DNA of 37,366 nucleotides from Clostridiales bacterium (GCA_021204175.1 JAJPZT010000015.1:1-37366); one strand, 5' to 3'. Counted from the stretch's first letter, positions 16,803 through 25,451 are shown. The notes: a model not told the origin generated them from the sequence alone. Translations and numbers: made by a program.

Positions 16803-18776
16803 TTACTTCTCGGAAGCTGAAATATTTTTGATGTAGCTTAAAATTACATCTGCTGCGGCTTCAGAGCCTATTGAACTGTCTATACAAAGCTCATAATCGT
16901 GAGGAGAACCCCAGCTTCTGCCGGAAATACTCTTATAATAGGCTGATCTTGCGGAGTCGGAACGGCGTACGTTCTGCTTTCCCTGTTCCTTAGTGTCTCC
17001 GTAAATTTCCATAACCTTATTGATTTTATATTCCTCGGGAGCATAAATAAACACACGAATTACGTTCTTGTATTTTCTCAAAACATAGTCGGCTGCTCTG
17101 CCTACTATAACACAAGAACCCTTGTCGGCAATAAGACGAATTGCCTTATCCTGTGCGGAAACTGCTCTCTGAACTGCGTTTGTGCTTAAATAAAGTTCCT
17201 TCATCACGGCATTTTCGTTTGAGTTAATGCCTGAAATAAACTCTTTTGAAAGACCGCTTTCCTTAGCCGCAAGGGCAACCATTTCCTTATAATAGCAGTG
17301 TACTCCCAGCTTTTCTGCTACAAGCTGACCTATACGCTTTCCCCCTGAGCCGTGTTCTCTTGAAATAGTTACGATAACGCCTTCCTTTGAGGGGTAAAGA
17401 ACGCTTTCCTCTGTTTCGCCCTTCTCCTGCTGTTTAAGCTGCTTCCAAAGACGAACCATAACCCCTGTTGTAATAACTATGGCAATTAAGTCTGCAAGAG
17501 GTGCTGCCCAGAAAATACCCGTTACGCCTAAAGCAATAGGCAGAATAAGTGAAAATACTACCAAAAGTGCGTCACGGAGTATTGAAAGAGGTGCGGCGGC
17601 TTTGGCGTGACCTATTGACTGTAAGAATATAGCACATACCTTTTGGAGACATGTAAAAACGATAAGCGAAAGGTATATACGCATACACAAAATTGCAAAC
17701 TGTGTATAAAGCTCGCTGTCTGCGCCGAACATACGGATGAATATGCCGGGAACAGCTTCAAAGAGAACTGTGCAGACAATACAAACAATTGCCGTCCACT
17801 TAATTATAAGCTTCAAAAGCTCTCTTACACGCTGATAGTTTTCTGCGCCGTAGTTATAGCCCGCAATAGGCTGTGCGCCGGCGGCAATACCTATGGCAAT
17901 ATTAAGAACTATCTGGAAAAGCTTCATTATAACTACGAATGCGGCAAGAGGTATATCTGCGCCGTAAATGGATTTTGCGCCGTAGCTTACAAGCAAGACG
18001 TTATTTACTATAGTAATAACAACTATTGAAAACTGTGTTAAAAAGCTTGAAACACCCAAGGACGAAATTCTTTTAAGCTGAGATCCGTCGGGAACAAGGC
18101 TTTTAAGTGAAAACTTGAAGGTTTTGCTTCTTGTAAGGTATGCGGCACAGATTAAAAAGCTTACAAACTGACCTACGATTGTGGCATAAGCTGCACCCTT
18201 GATACCCATATCCAAAACGAAAATTGCAAGAGGGTCGCCTACTATATTAAGAAGTGCGCCTACAATCATAGCACCCATAGCATATTTGGGGCTTCCGTCA
18301 GCACGAATAATTGAAGCCAATGTATTCTGAACAAGTGCAAAGGGCATCATAGCAAAGACAATATAGCCATAATCTCTTGCAAGAGTAAGGTTTGCCTCAG
18401 TTGCGCCGATTGTCATAAGAAGTCTGTCGCCTAAAATATAGCAAATGGCAATTATAACAATACCGGAAAGAAATGAACCTAAGACGGCGTTTCCTACGGT
18501 TTTATGAATGTCCTCTGTGTTGTTTCTGCCCAAAGACACGCTTAAAGCGGCAGCAGCTCCGTCGCCGAAAAGCAGTGAAGCACCCCAGCCTATAACAGTA
18601 ATGGGAAAAATAACACCTGTGGCGGCGTTGCCCAAATAGCCTACGCCGTTGCCTACGAAAATTTGGTCAACAATATTGTAAAGACACGAAATAATGAGGG
18701 AACAGATACATGGTACGGCAAACTTTCTTAAAAGAGTCCCCAGACGCTCCGTTCCCAAATAATTGTTTTCCTGCAT
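16803..18776 (-). CDS. MATE efflux transporter fused to a cytidylate-kinase-like domain
   Basis: Residues 1 to about 445 form a complete multidrug and toxin extrusion (MATE) transporter with about twelve membrane segments, of the NorM/MepA-like branch (for example GWGASLLFGDGAAAALSVSL and AIGIAAGAQPIAGYNYGAEN). After a short charged linker, residues 466-657 form a cytidylate-kinase-like (Cmk2-type) P-loop domain with ISREHGSGGKRIG and VIVGRAADYVL. The pair is one uninterrupted frame. The ATG at 18776 follows AGGAGG at 7-base spacing; an upstream in-frame ATG at 18815 lacks such a site. The transporter probably exports cations or drugs using Na+ or H+. The kinase domain would be cytoplasmic, and its substrate and role are unknown. 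Expression passes through the leader terminator at 18803-18870. Confidence 0.9.
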   Translation of the reverse strand: MQENNYLGTERLGTLLRKFAVPCICSLIISCLYNIVDQIFVGNGVGYLGNAATGVIFPITVIGWGASLLFGDGAAAALSVSLGRNNTEDIHKTVGNAVLGSFLSGIVIIAICYILGDRLLMTIGATEANLTLARDYGYIVFAMMPFALVQNTLASIIRADGSPKYAMGAMIVGALLNIVGDPLAIFVLDMGIKGAAYATIVGQFVSFLICAAYLTRSKTFKFSLKSLVPDGSQLKRISSLGVSSFLTQFSIVVITIVNNVLLVSYGAKSIYGADIPLAAFVVIMKLFQIVLNIAIGIAAGAQPIAGYNYGAENYQRVRELLKLIIKWTAIVCIVCTVLFEAVPGIFIRMFGADSELYTQFAILCMRIYLSLIVFTCLQKVCAIFLQSIGHAKAAAPLSILRDALLVVFSLILPIALGVTGIFWAAPLADLIAIVITTGVMVRLWKQLKQQEKGETEESVLYPSKEGVIVTISREHGSGGKRIGQLVAEKLGVHCYYKEMVALAAKESGLSKEFISGINSNENAVMKELYLSTNAVQRAVSAQDKAIRLIADKGSCVIVGRAADYVLRKYKNVIRVFIYAPEEYKINKVMEIYGDTKEQGKQNVRRSDSARSAYYKSISGRSWGSPHDYELCIDSSIGSEAAADVILSYIKNISASEK

Positions 18777-18802
18777 AAATAATCCTCCTGTTTTTTGAGA
18801 AC

Positions 18803-18870
18803 AAAAAAGACACATGTATACAACTGCTTTGTGCCGTAATCAGATTTACACGCAAAGCGCTACATGTGTC
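18803..18870 (-). promoter_or_regulatory. leader terminator/attenuator of the MATE fusion gene
   Basis: On the minus strand GACACATGTA (18870-18861) pairs perfectly with TACATGTGTC (18818-18809) and is followed by six T (18808-18803), the shape of an intrinsic terminator. Inside, GCTTTG pairs with CAAAGC. Outside, AGAACA and TGTTCT can also pair. It lies between the promoter and the ribosome binding site, so transcription may be decided here. I cannot match it to a known riboswitch class. Confidence 0.7.
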
Positions 18871-18906
18871 GTTAATGTTCTATAAATATTTTTAATAATG
18901 GAATAA

Positions 18907-18935
18907 ATTTTAACATCATTATTAAAAAAAGTCAA
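18907..18935 (-). promoter_or_regulatory. sigma-A-type promoter of the MATE fusion gene
   Basis: On the minus strand TTGACT (18935-18930) and TAAAAT (18912-18907) are 17 bases apart. This gives a leader of about 120 bases. Confidence 0.75.
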
Positions 18936-19031
18936 CGGACGATTTAACGAAATTTTTGCCGCAAATTTTTAAAAAGTTTATTCAAAATTATAACCTAAGA
19001 TACTCTGCCCTGTGGGCTTTATTAACAAACT

Positions 19032-20252
19032 TTATTTCGCTTTTCTTAAAATATCCATAGGCTTAAGGGGTTTATCGACCTTTATTTTCAAAAGCTCCTG
19101 GGCGTGGGGCGCACTTTCTCTGCTGTTTCCCTCAAGGTCATAAATTTCGTCTAAGGTCTGAGAGAAATTTTCCTCCCCGGCTCTTAAAAACTCTATTGTG
19201 TCCCCCTTGAAAAATCTGTTTCTCTGCTCAATAAGGGCAAAGCCCGTAACCGGGTCATATTCCTTAACAAGCCCAACAAAATCATAGGTTTTAATGTATG
19301 CGGAATCTGTATAGACCTGTGACTGAGCTGTGGGGTTTCCGAAAAAGAAGCCTGTAGTAAAACCCCTGTAGCTTGCCTTTTTAAGCTCGCTCAAATAATA
19401 TTCCTTCTTGCTTTCATAAAGCTTTGGGTTTTTGAAATAATCGTCTAAGGCTTCACGATAAGCCTTAACAGTAACAGCCGCATAATAAGCGGTTTTAATT
19501 CTGCCCTCGATTTTAAGGCTTGAAACGCCGCTTTCGACCAGTTCCGGAATATGCTCAATCATACATAAATCCTTTGAGTTGAAAATATATGTGCCTCTGC
19601 TGTCCTCTTCTATGGGAAGATATTCCCCTTCTCTTGTGGCTTCGGTAATATAATATTTCCAGCGGCAGGGGTGTGTGCATGCACCTCTGTTTCCGTCTCT
19701 GCCCGTAAAATAAGCGGAAAGGAGACATCTGCCCGAATATGAAATGCACATTGCTCCGTGAACGAAAATTTCCGTTTCAATATCCGTTTTTTCACAGACA
19801 GCCTTTATCTCCTTTAATGAAAGCTCTCTTGCAAGAACAATTCGGCTTGCGCCTAAGCCCTTCCAAAATTCCGCAGTCATATAGTTGGTATTGTTTGCCT
19901 GAGTGCTTATGTGAATATCCAAAGAAGGTGCTGCGGCTCTTGCAGCGGAGAACACACCGGGGTCGGAAACCAAAACGGCGTCAGCCCCCATAGCTTCAAC
20001 TGTCTTGAAATATTCGCCCATTGCGTCTACATCTGCGTTTCGGGCAAAAATGTTTGCTGTTATATAACACTTAACCCCTCTTTCGTGGGCATAGCGAATG
20101 CCCTCCGCCATATTCTCATAAGAAAAGTTTTTCGCCTTTGCTCTGAGGCTGTAGCTTTCTCCTCCCATATATACTGCGTCTGCGCCGTAGTTTACGGCAA
20201 TTTTAAGCTTTTCCAAATCCCCTGCCGGGGCTAAAATTTCAGGTTTTTTCAT
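19032..20252 (-). CDS. trhP: U32-family protein, probable tRNA U34 hydroxylation protein
   Basis: This 406-residue protein carries the peptidase U32 signature EIFVHGAMCISYSGRC, with further cysteines in NRGACTHPC that may bind an iron-sulfur cluster. It starts with the usual MKKPEILAPAGD. Members next to trmR (YrrN/YrrO in Bacillus, YegQ in E. coli, now TrhP) are needed for prephenate-dependent 5-hydroxyuridine formation at tRNA position 34; others act on 23S rRNA. The trmR and mltG neighbours favour the tRNA role. I chose the ATG at 20252 over that at 20264 because GGTGA then lies 5 bases upstream. Bacillus has two such genes here; only one is present. Confidence 0.82.
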   Translation of the reverse strand: MKKPEILAPAGDLEKLKIAVNYGADAVYMGGESYSLRAKAKNFSYENMAEGIRYAHERGVKCYITANIFARNADVDAMGEYFKTVEAMGADAVLVSDPGVFSAARAAAPSLDIHISTQANNTNYMTAEFWKGLGASRIVLARELSLKEIKAVCEKTDIETEIFVHGAMCISYSGRCLLSAYFTGRDGNRGACTHPCRWKYYITEATREGEYLPIEEDSRGTYIFNSKDLCMIEHIPELVESGVSSLKIEGRIKTAYYAAVTVKAYREALDDYFKNPKLYESKKEYYLSELKKASYRGFTTGFFFGNPTAQSQVYTDSAYIKTYDFVGLVKEYDPVTGFALIEQRNRFFKGDTIEFLRAGEENFSQTLDEIYDLEGNSRESAPHAQELLKIKVDKPLKPMDILRKAK

Positions 20253-20288
20253 TGTAGTCACCATTTCAAATTAGTTTTCGATAAAGAG

Positions 20289-20343
20289 AACCGCTCCACC
20301 TCTCCGCCGCTTATCAGCGGCACCTCCCCTCAAGGGGAGGCAA
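20289..20343. repeat. double-palindrome element, dispersed-repeat type
   Basis: Two adjacent perfect palindromes are present: CCTCCCC/GGGGAGG (20323-20329 with 20334-20340, loop TCAA) and GCCGC/GCGGC (20306-20310 with 20317-20321). They are flanked by a related purine/pyrimidine stretch. This layout resembles short palindromic elements scattered through many gut Firmicutes genomes. Only one copy is in the window, so dispersal is inference. It runs into the end of trmR and supplies its stop codon. Confidence 0.6.
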
Positions 20344-20982
20344 TTTTCGGCAGAGAGCCATACCTCCGCCGACGGTCAAAATACTTGTTTCAAGGCTTTC
20401 GTTATTGACCAAGGCGTCTATAAACTCTCTGAGCCTTGTCCATGTGGTTCTGTTGCGCCGTTTAACAGACAGTCTGTCACTGCCTATTTCTCCGTCAAGA
20501 AGAATATCGTCGGCTATTAATATTCCGCCTGTTCTCAAAAGCCTTAAGCAGTCGGGCAGAATGTTAATATACTGCCCCTTGCCCCCGTCCATAAAAATCA
20601 CATCAAACTGACCTGTCAAAGAGGAAACAACCTCGTTTATATCCCCCTCAATCATTCTTATGCAGTCGGTTTTATTGAGCCGTTTGATATTTTCCTTTGC
20701 TTCCTCAATCATTTGGGGGTATCTGTCTACAGTTGTAACCTTACCGCCCTTTTGCAGAAAGTCCGACATAAAACAGGCTGAAAAGCCTATTGCAGTACCC
20801 AGTTCCAAAATTTCCTTCGGAGAAACCAAAGACAAAACAACGGACATAAGGGCAACACTGTCTTTGGGAATTATGGGGTAGTCATTGTCATAGCCGTACT
20901 TCTGAACCTCTCCCAAAACTCCCTTTCTCAGAGGCAGAACCTCATTTATATAATTAAGTAAATTCTCATCTTTTATAACCAT
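20314..20982 (-). CDS. trmR: tRNA 5-hydroxyuridine methyltransferase (class I O-methyltransferase)
   Basis: This 222-residue SAM-dependent O-methyltransferase has motif I ILELGTAIGFSAC, an acidic motif (VTTVDRYPQ) and the metal-site aspartates in IFMDGGKGQY and LIADDILLDG typical of the catechol/caffeoyl-CoA type. Its place between mltG and the U32 gene matches the Bacillus yrrL-yrrM-yrrN order, where YrrM (TrmR) methylates 5-hydroxyuridine-34 to 5-methoxyuridine in tRNA. It starts 3 bases after the mltG stop. The last eight residues (PPLEGRCR) and the stop come from the palindromic element at 20289-20343, so the original C-terminus was probably shorter or different. Confidence 0.85.
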   Translation of the reverse strand: MVIKDENLLNYINEVLPLRKGVLGEVQKYGYDNDYPIIPKDSVALMSVVLSLVSPKEILELGTAIGFSACFMSDFLQKGGKVTTVDRYPQMIEEAKENIKRLNKTDCIRMIEGDINEVVSSLTGQFDVIFMDGGKGQYINILPDCLRLLRTGGILIADDILLDGEIGSDRLSVKRRNRTTWTRLREFIDALVNNESLETSILTVGGGMALCRKLPPLEGRCR

Positions 20983-20985
20983 AGC

Positions 20986-22137
20986 TTAAAGCCCCGAAAT
21001 ATACTGCTCTTTGGCTCTCAAAAAGTCATCATAGTCAGCAGTAAAATAATGCTGTCCCGTTTCGGAATTTTCCAAAACGTAATAAATATAGTCTGTATCC
21101 GCCGGGTTTAATGCACCCTCAAAGGAGCTTAAGCCTGCGTTGCCGATAGGCCCTATAGGCAGACCGTCTACATAGTAGGTGTTATACTCCGACTCGATTT
21201 GGGTGTCCGCTTCCCAAACTCGGCTTTTATTTTCTCCCGAAGCATAAAGAACCGTTGCGTCCATTTGAAGCTTCATTCCTATATTAAGGCGGTTGTAAAT
21301 TACCGAAGCGGCAATTGACCTTTCCTCGTCATACTTAATTTCTTTCTCTATTATTGACGCTATTATAACAATATCGTCAAGTGAATATTCGCCCTTAACT
21401 GCGTTCGCATAAACACCTTCATAGACCTTTGTGTTAAAATTGCTTAACATCATATTCACAACCTGCCAGGGAGTCATATCATATTCGACAAAATATGTAT
21501 CGGGGAAAAGATAGCCCTCAAGCCTGTTTTCTCTAACCGGAATTTCCGCTATAAATTCATAGTCAAATTCCCCTGATTCGCAAACCTCAAAAAATTCGTC
21601 CTGTGAGCAGATGCCCGCTTCTTCAAGCTTTTCGGCTATGTCGAAAACGCTTTCCCCTTCTATTACTGTAAGCTTAAAATAGCCCTCGTCATCCCCCGCT
21701 CCCGAAAGGCACTCGGCAAGCTCAATAAAGCTCATATAGCTTGAAACGGTAAATGTTCCGTAATTAAAGCTGTAAGCATAGTCCTCAACATTGCACTTCC
21801 ACCTGAAAAAGAAGGGAGACTCAATAATTCCCTCGTCATATAAAAGCAGTGAAATATCCCTTAAGGTTGAGCCCTCGGGTATAACTATTTCCGCAACGAT
21901 TTCGTCCTTTCCCTTTATTTCGTCAGTGTTTAAAAGACCGTCTCTTGCGTGTGAAAAAAGAGAATATGTTCTGAGCGCAAAAATAACAATCACAATAAAA
22001 ACTATCAGAAACACGCCGGAACAGCCTAATTTAAAAAATCTCAAAGTTCTTTTTTTAGCTTCCGCTGCACGCTTTTCTTCTCTTCTTTTAGCTCTTTCCG
22101 CTCTGTCAAGCCTTTGGGGAGCAGAATTATTTTCCAT
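20986..22137 (-). CDS. mltG: endolytic murein transglycosylase
   Basis: MltG (YceG-like) cuts nascent glycan strands of peptidoglycan and is thought to set strand length. The 383-residue protein has a charged cytoplasmic N-terminus (about 1-30), one membrane segment (about 31-53), a LysM-like region (about 80-170) and the catalytic domain with LEGYLFPDTYF and ASIIEKEI, which include the expected catalytic glutamate. The ATG follows GGAGG at 5-base spacing. It sits between truA and trmR on one strand with short gaps, so it is probably part of the ecfA-to-trhP transcript. Confidence 0.93.
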   Translation of the reverse strand: MENNSAPQRLDRAERAKRREEKRAAEAKKRTLRFFKLGCSGVFLIVFIVIVIFALRTYSLFSHARDGLLNTDEIKGKDEIVAEIVIPEGSTLRDISLLLYDEGIIESPFFFRWKCNVEDYAYSFNYGTFTVSSYMSFIELAECLSGAGDDEGYFKLTVIEGESVFDIAEKLEEAGICSQDEFFEVCESGEFDYEFIAEIPVRENRLEGYLFPDTYFVEYDMTPWQVVNMMLSNFNTKVYEGVYANAVKGEYSLDDIVIIASIIEKEIKYDEERSIAASVIYNRLNIGMKLQMDATVLYASGENKSRVWEADTQIESEYNTYYVDGLPIGPIGNAGLSSFEGALNPADTDYIYYVLENSETGQHYFTADYDDFLRAKEQYISGL

Positions 22138-22154
22138 AAAAACCTCCGTAAATC

Positions 22155-22904
22155 TTAAAAATCAATTCCCTTATATACTATCTCCATAAGCGTCAGCCCT
22201 TTTGGTGAAAGGGTTTTGCCTGCTTTGGTTCTGTCTCGGCTTAATATAATTTCCGGTACGCTTAAGGGGTCAATTTTGCCCAAGCCTATGTCAACAAGAG
22301 TCCCCGACAAAATTCTTACCATATTATATAAAAAGCCGTTTCCCGTAACCTCTATATCTATTATATTTTGATTTTTTACCGCAGTCAAGGCAAAAATTTC
22401 TCTTTTTGTGGTTTTTGCCGTAGAACCGCTGGCGCAAAAGGCTTTAAAATCGTGTTTTCCCACGAAAAAAGGGCAGGCAAGCTTCATTTTTTCAAAATCA
22501 AGCTCTTTCGGCACAAACTCGGAATAACGTGACATAAGAGGGTCTTTAAATCTGCCGTTGTAAATTCTGTATCTGTATGTCTTTTGAATAACGCTGTATT
22601 GGGGGTGAAAATCCTCATCCACAATATAAGCTCCTCGGCACACAATGTCATCGGGCAGAAATGAATTTAAGGCAAAGGGGAAATTTTCCGCCGGAATTGT
22701 AAAATCCCCCTGAAACAAAACCCCCTGAGCCATTGCGTGAACCCCTGTGTCGGTTCGTGAAGAGCCTCTGACGGTTATGTCGGTTTTCAGAAGCTCGGAA
22801 AGCCCCTCTTCAACTCTCTGCTGAACGGTTATAAAATTGTTCTGCCTTTGCCAGCCGAAATATTCCGTTCCGTCATAGGCAATTTTTAAAAGCATTCTCT
22901 TCAT
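22155..22904 (-). CDS. truA: tRNA pseudouridine(38-40) synthase
   Basis: TruA isomerises uridines 38-40 in the anticodon arm of many tRNAs. This 249-residue protein shows the start IAYDGTEYFGWQRQ and the catalytic aspartate in GSSRTDTGVHA, plus the C-terminal FLYNMVRILSGTLVDIG. Length is normal. It begins 4 bases after the ecfT stop. The ecfA-ecfT-truA order is common in Firmicutes, usually downstream of rplQ, which is not in this window. Confidence 0.95.
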   Translation of the reverse strand: MKRMLLKIAYDGTEYFGWQRQNNFITVQQRVEEGLSELLKTDITVRGSSRTDTGVHAMAQGVLFQGDFTIPAENFPFALNSFLPDDIVCRGAYIVDEDFHPQYSVIQKTYRYRIYNGRFKDPLMSRYSEFVPKELDFEKMKLACPFFVGKHDFKAFCASGSTAKTTKREIFALTAVKNQNIIDIEVTGNGFLYNMVRILSGTLVDIGLGKIDPLSVPEIILSRDRTKAGKTLSPKGLTLMEIVYKGIDF

Positions 22905-22908
22905 ATAA

Positions 22909-23709
22909 TCACATCCCGAAAAATCTTAAAAGAGCAATAATTAAGGCAAACACAGCTCCCAAGCACATAACAAAATAATCTTTTCTTTCAAAAACAAGCC
23001 TTCTGTACCGTGTTCTGCCTATGTCACCTCTGTAGCACCTTGCCTCCATAGCCACCGCCAAATTGTCGGCGGTTCGAAAAGCCGAAACAAAAAGAGGTAT
23101 CAAAAGAGGAATCATAGCCTTAGCCTTATCTACAAAGCTGCCCTCGTCAAAGCTCGCTCCTCTTGACATTTGGGCAAGCTTTATTTTTTCAAGCTCGTCA
23201 AAAATCGTAGGTATGAACCTTAAAGCGATAGTTATCATCATAGCTATTTCGTGTGCCGGAAGACCTACCCTCTTAAATGGCTTAAGAAAGCTTTCGATAG
23301 CTTCAGCCAAAGCAAGGTAGGTCGTTGTCAGGGTTAAAACCGACGACATTATTATAAGTATGCATAAACGAAGAAAGGTTCGCAAAGCGGTAATTAAGCC
23401 CTCGTCGGTTATGGTTATAAAGCCGGCTTTCAAAAGAACTGCTCCGTCCTTTGTGAAAAAAATGTTTATAACAACGGTAAAAATTATTAAAAACATAACT
23501 CCCCTAAGCCCCTTTAAAAGCAGCCTAAAGGGCACTTTTGAAAGCTTAAGGGCAAGGGCGAGAACCGACACCGCCAAACACCAGTTTAAGGGTGAACGGC
23601 ACATAAAAAGCCCTATTACATATAAAAACAAAAATATAACCTTTCCTCTGGGGTCAAGACTGTGAACAAATGACCTTGAGGGATAATATTGACCTATAGT
23701 TATATACAT
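22909..23709 (-). CDS. ecfT: ECF transporter transmembrane subunit T
   Basis: EcfT is the shared membrane coupling subunit of group II energy-coupling-factor transporters, which import vitamins with interchangeable S subunits. The 266-residue protein has an N-terminal hydrophobic part with about four membrane segments, then the coupling helices with the conserved Ala-Arg-Gly-type motifs (AQMSRGASF and AMEARCYRGD) that dock onto the ATPases, and a last membrane segment near 245-262. It starts 3 bases after the ecfA stop. No S subunit is in the window, as expected for the shared module. Confidence 0.93.
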   Translation of the reverse strand: MYITIGQYYPSRSFVHSLDPRGKVIFLFLYVIGLFMCRSPLNWCLAVSVLALALKLSKVPFRLLLKGLRGVMFLIIFTVVINIFFTKDGAVLLKAGFITITDEGLITALRTFLRLCILIIMSSVLTLTTTYLALAEAIESFLKPFKRVGLPAHEIAMMITIALRFIPTIFDELEKIKLAQMSRGASFDEGSFVDKAKAMIPLLIPLFVSAFRTADNLAVAMEARCYRGDIGRTRYRRLVFERKDYFVMCLGAVFALIIALLRFFGM

Positions 23710-23712
23710 AAT

Positions 23713-25407
23713 TTATTCCGCCTGTTCGGGATTGTTTTTTAATATAATTTCCGCTGATTGTTTAGGTGAAAAGCAGTCTTTGGGAAGAGTTATTCCCAGT
23801 TTTTCAAGTTCGTCCTTTAAAAGGCTGATTTTGGGTCTGTCAAGCCCTGCTGAGCGCAAACTTTCACCATCGTTGAAAATTTCGGAGGGAAGTCCTTTTT
23901 TAAGAACCCTTCCGTCTTTAAGTATAACCGCATAGTCAGAAAGCTCCGCTGCGTCCTCCATACTGTGGCTCACCATAATGACAGTAACACCTGTTTTTTG
24001 TATGCTTTTAATCGTTTTCAAAATTTCACGCCGACCTTTGGGGTCAAGCCCGGCAGCAGGCTCGTCAAGAACCAAAACCTCAGGCTGCATAACCAAAATT
24101 CCGGCAAGGGCGGCTCTCTTTTTTTCACCGCCCGAAAGTTCAAAGGGCGGTTTATCCGCTTTGTCAAGGGGAAACGCCGCAAGTGAAAGAGCCTTAAATG
24201 CCCTGTTTTCGGCTTCTTCCTCAGAAAGCCCCATATTCAGCGCACCGAACATAACGTCCTTTAAAACAGTTTCCTCAAAAAGCTGATAGTCGGGGTTTTG
24301 AAAAACCACCCCCACCTTAAAGCGAATGTCTTTAACCTGTGAAATATTCTTGCCCTTATAGAGAATTTCGCCCTTTTGGGGCTTATAAAGTCCGTTAAGA
24401 CAGCGGAGAAGGGTGCTTTTTCCCGAACCCGTATGACCTATTACGGATGTAAAGCTGCCTTTGGGAACGCCGAAGCTGACGGAGGTCAGGGCGTTTTCCT
24501 CTGTGCCTTCATATTTATAGGAAAGGTCTTTTACCTCGATAACAGCCTCTTTTTCCGCTGTGTTTTCGGCAGTTTCTTCATTAATATGAAAGCAGCCGTA
24601 TTTTTTGAAAATCCGCTTTGCAAGCTCCTTTTCCGATATAACCTCGCTTTTTAAGCCCAAAAGTCTTTCCATATAAACAGACAAAGGCTCTTCAAGTCCG
24701 CAGCTTTTAAGAAGCTCACCCTGTTTCAAAACTTCCTTTGCTTCTCCCTGAGCCGCAGTTTTGCCGTCGGAAATTATATAAACATAGTCGCAAAGGGCCG
24801 CTTCTTCAATAAAATGAGTAATCATAATAACAGTTATGCCGTAGTCTCGTTTCAGCTTAAACACAGCCTCAAGTACAGCCTTTCGACCTGACGGGTCAAG
24901 CATAGACGTGGCTTCGTCCAAAATTATACATTTGGGCTTCATTGCGAAAATTCCGGCAATAGCTATTTTCTGCTTCTGCCCTCCCGAAAGGTTTTGAGTT
25001 GAGTGCTTCAAAAACTCCGTCATACCCACAACCCTTAAGGCTGATTTAATTCTGCCTTCCATTTCGGAGGGGTCAACCCCTAAATTTTCAAGCCCGAAGG
25101 CTATATCCTCGTCAACAATGCTTGCTACTATTTGATTGTCGGGGTTTTGAAAAACCATTCCGCAGGTCTGCCTTATTTCCCAAAGGTCGTCCTTGGCGGT
25201 GTTTTTGCCGAAAACCCAAACCTCGCCCTCCGAGGGGGTGAAAAGTCCGTTTAAAAGCTTGGCTAAGGTAGACTTTCCCGAGCCGTTAGAGCCTAAAATA
25301 CAGACTGCCTGACCCTCTTTCGCCTTAAAGCTTACACCGTTTAAGGCTTTGTTGGGGCTGTCGGTATTTGAGTTGTAAATATAAGCGGCGTAAACAGCAG
25401 TAATCAT
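23713..25407 (-). CDS. ecfA: fused ECF transporter ATPases A1-A2
   Basis: This 564-residue protein contains two complete ABC ATPase domains that are normally separate proteins of about 280 residues. The first has Walker A GSNGSGKST, signature LSGGQKQ and Walker B LDEATSMLDP, as in EcfA1. The second, from about residue 290, has Walker A GHTGSGKST, signature LSGGEKK and Walker B LDEPAAGLDP, as in EcfA2. Both look intact and catalytically competent. The fused pair would drive EcfT and vitamin-binding S subunits. The ATG follows GTGAGG at 7-base spacing. No convincing promoter lies in the 112-base gap to rpsA, so read-through or a weak promoter there is possible. Confidence 0.93.
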   Translation of the reverse strand: MITAVYAAYIYNSNTDSPNKALNGVSFKAKEGQAVCILGSNGSGKSTLAKLLNGLFTPSEGEVWVFGKNTAKDDLWEIRQTCGMVFQNPDNQIVASIVDEDIAFGLENLGVDPSEMEGRIKSALRVVGMTEFLKHSTQNLSGGQKQKIAIAGIFAMKPKCIILDEATSMLDPSGRKAVLEAVFKLKRDYGITVIMITHFIEEAALCDYVYIISDGKTAAQGEAKEVLKQGELLKSCGLEEPLSVYMERLLGLKSEVISEKELAKRIFKKYGCFHINEETAENTAEKEAVIEVKDLSYKYEGTEENALTSVSFGVPKGSFTSVIGHTGSGKSTLLRCLNGLYKPQKGEILYKGKNISQVKDIRFKVGVVFQNPDYQLFEETVLKDVMFGALNMGLSEEEAENRAFKALSLAAFPLDKADKPPFELSGGEKKRAALAGILVMQPEVLVLDEPAAGLDPKGRREILKTIKSIQKTGVTVIMVSHSMEDAAELSDYAVILKDGRVLKKGLPSEIFNDGESLRSAGLDRPKISLLKDELEKLGITLPKDCFSPKQSAEIILKNNPEQAE

Positions 25408-25451
25408 AATAAAACCTCACTTGAAACGGAATTAAGGGGAGCCAAAACGGC

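Noticed and set aside
18803..18870. Guanidine-II (mini-ykkC) riboswitch before the MATE gene
   Set aside because: An ACGG occurs in the leader but not as the loop of two tandem hairpins, which that class requires.
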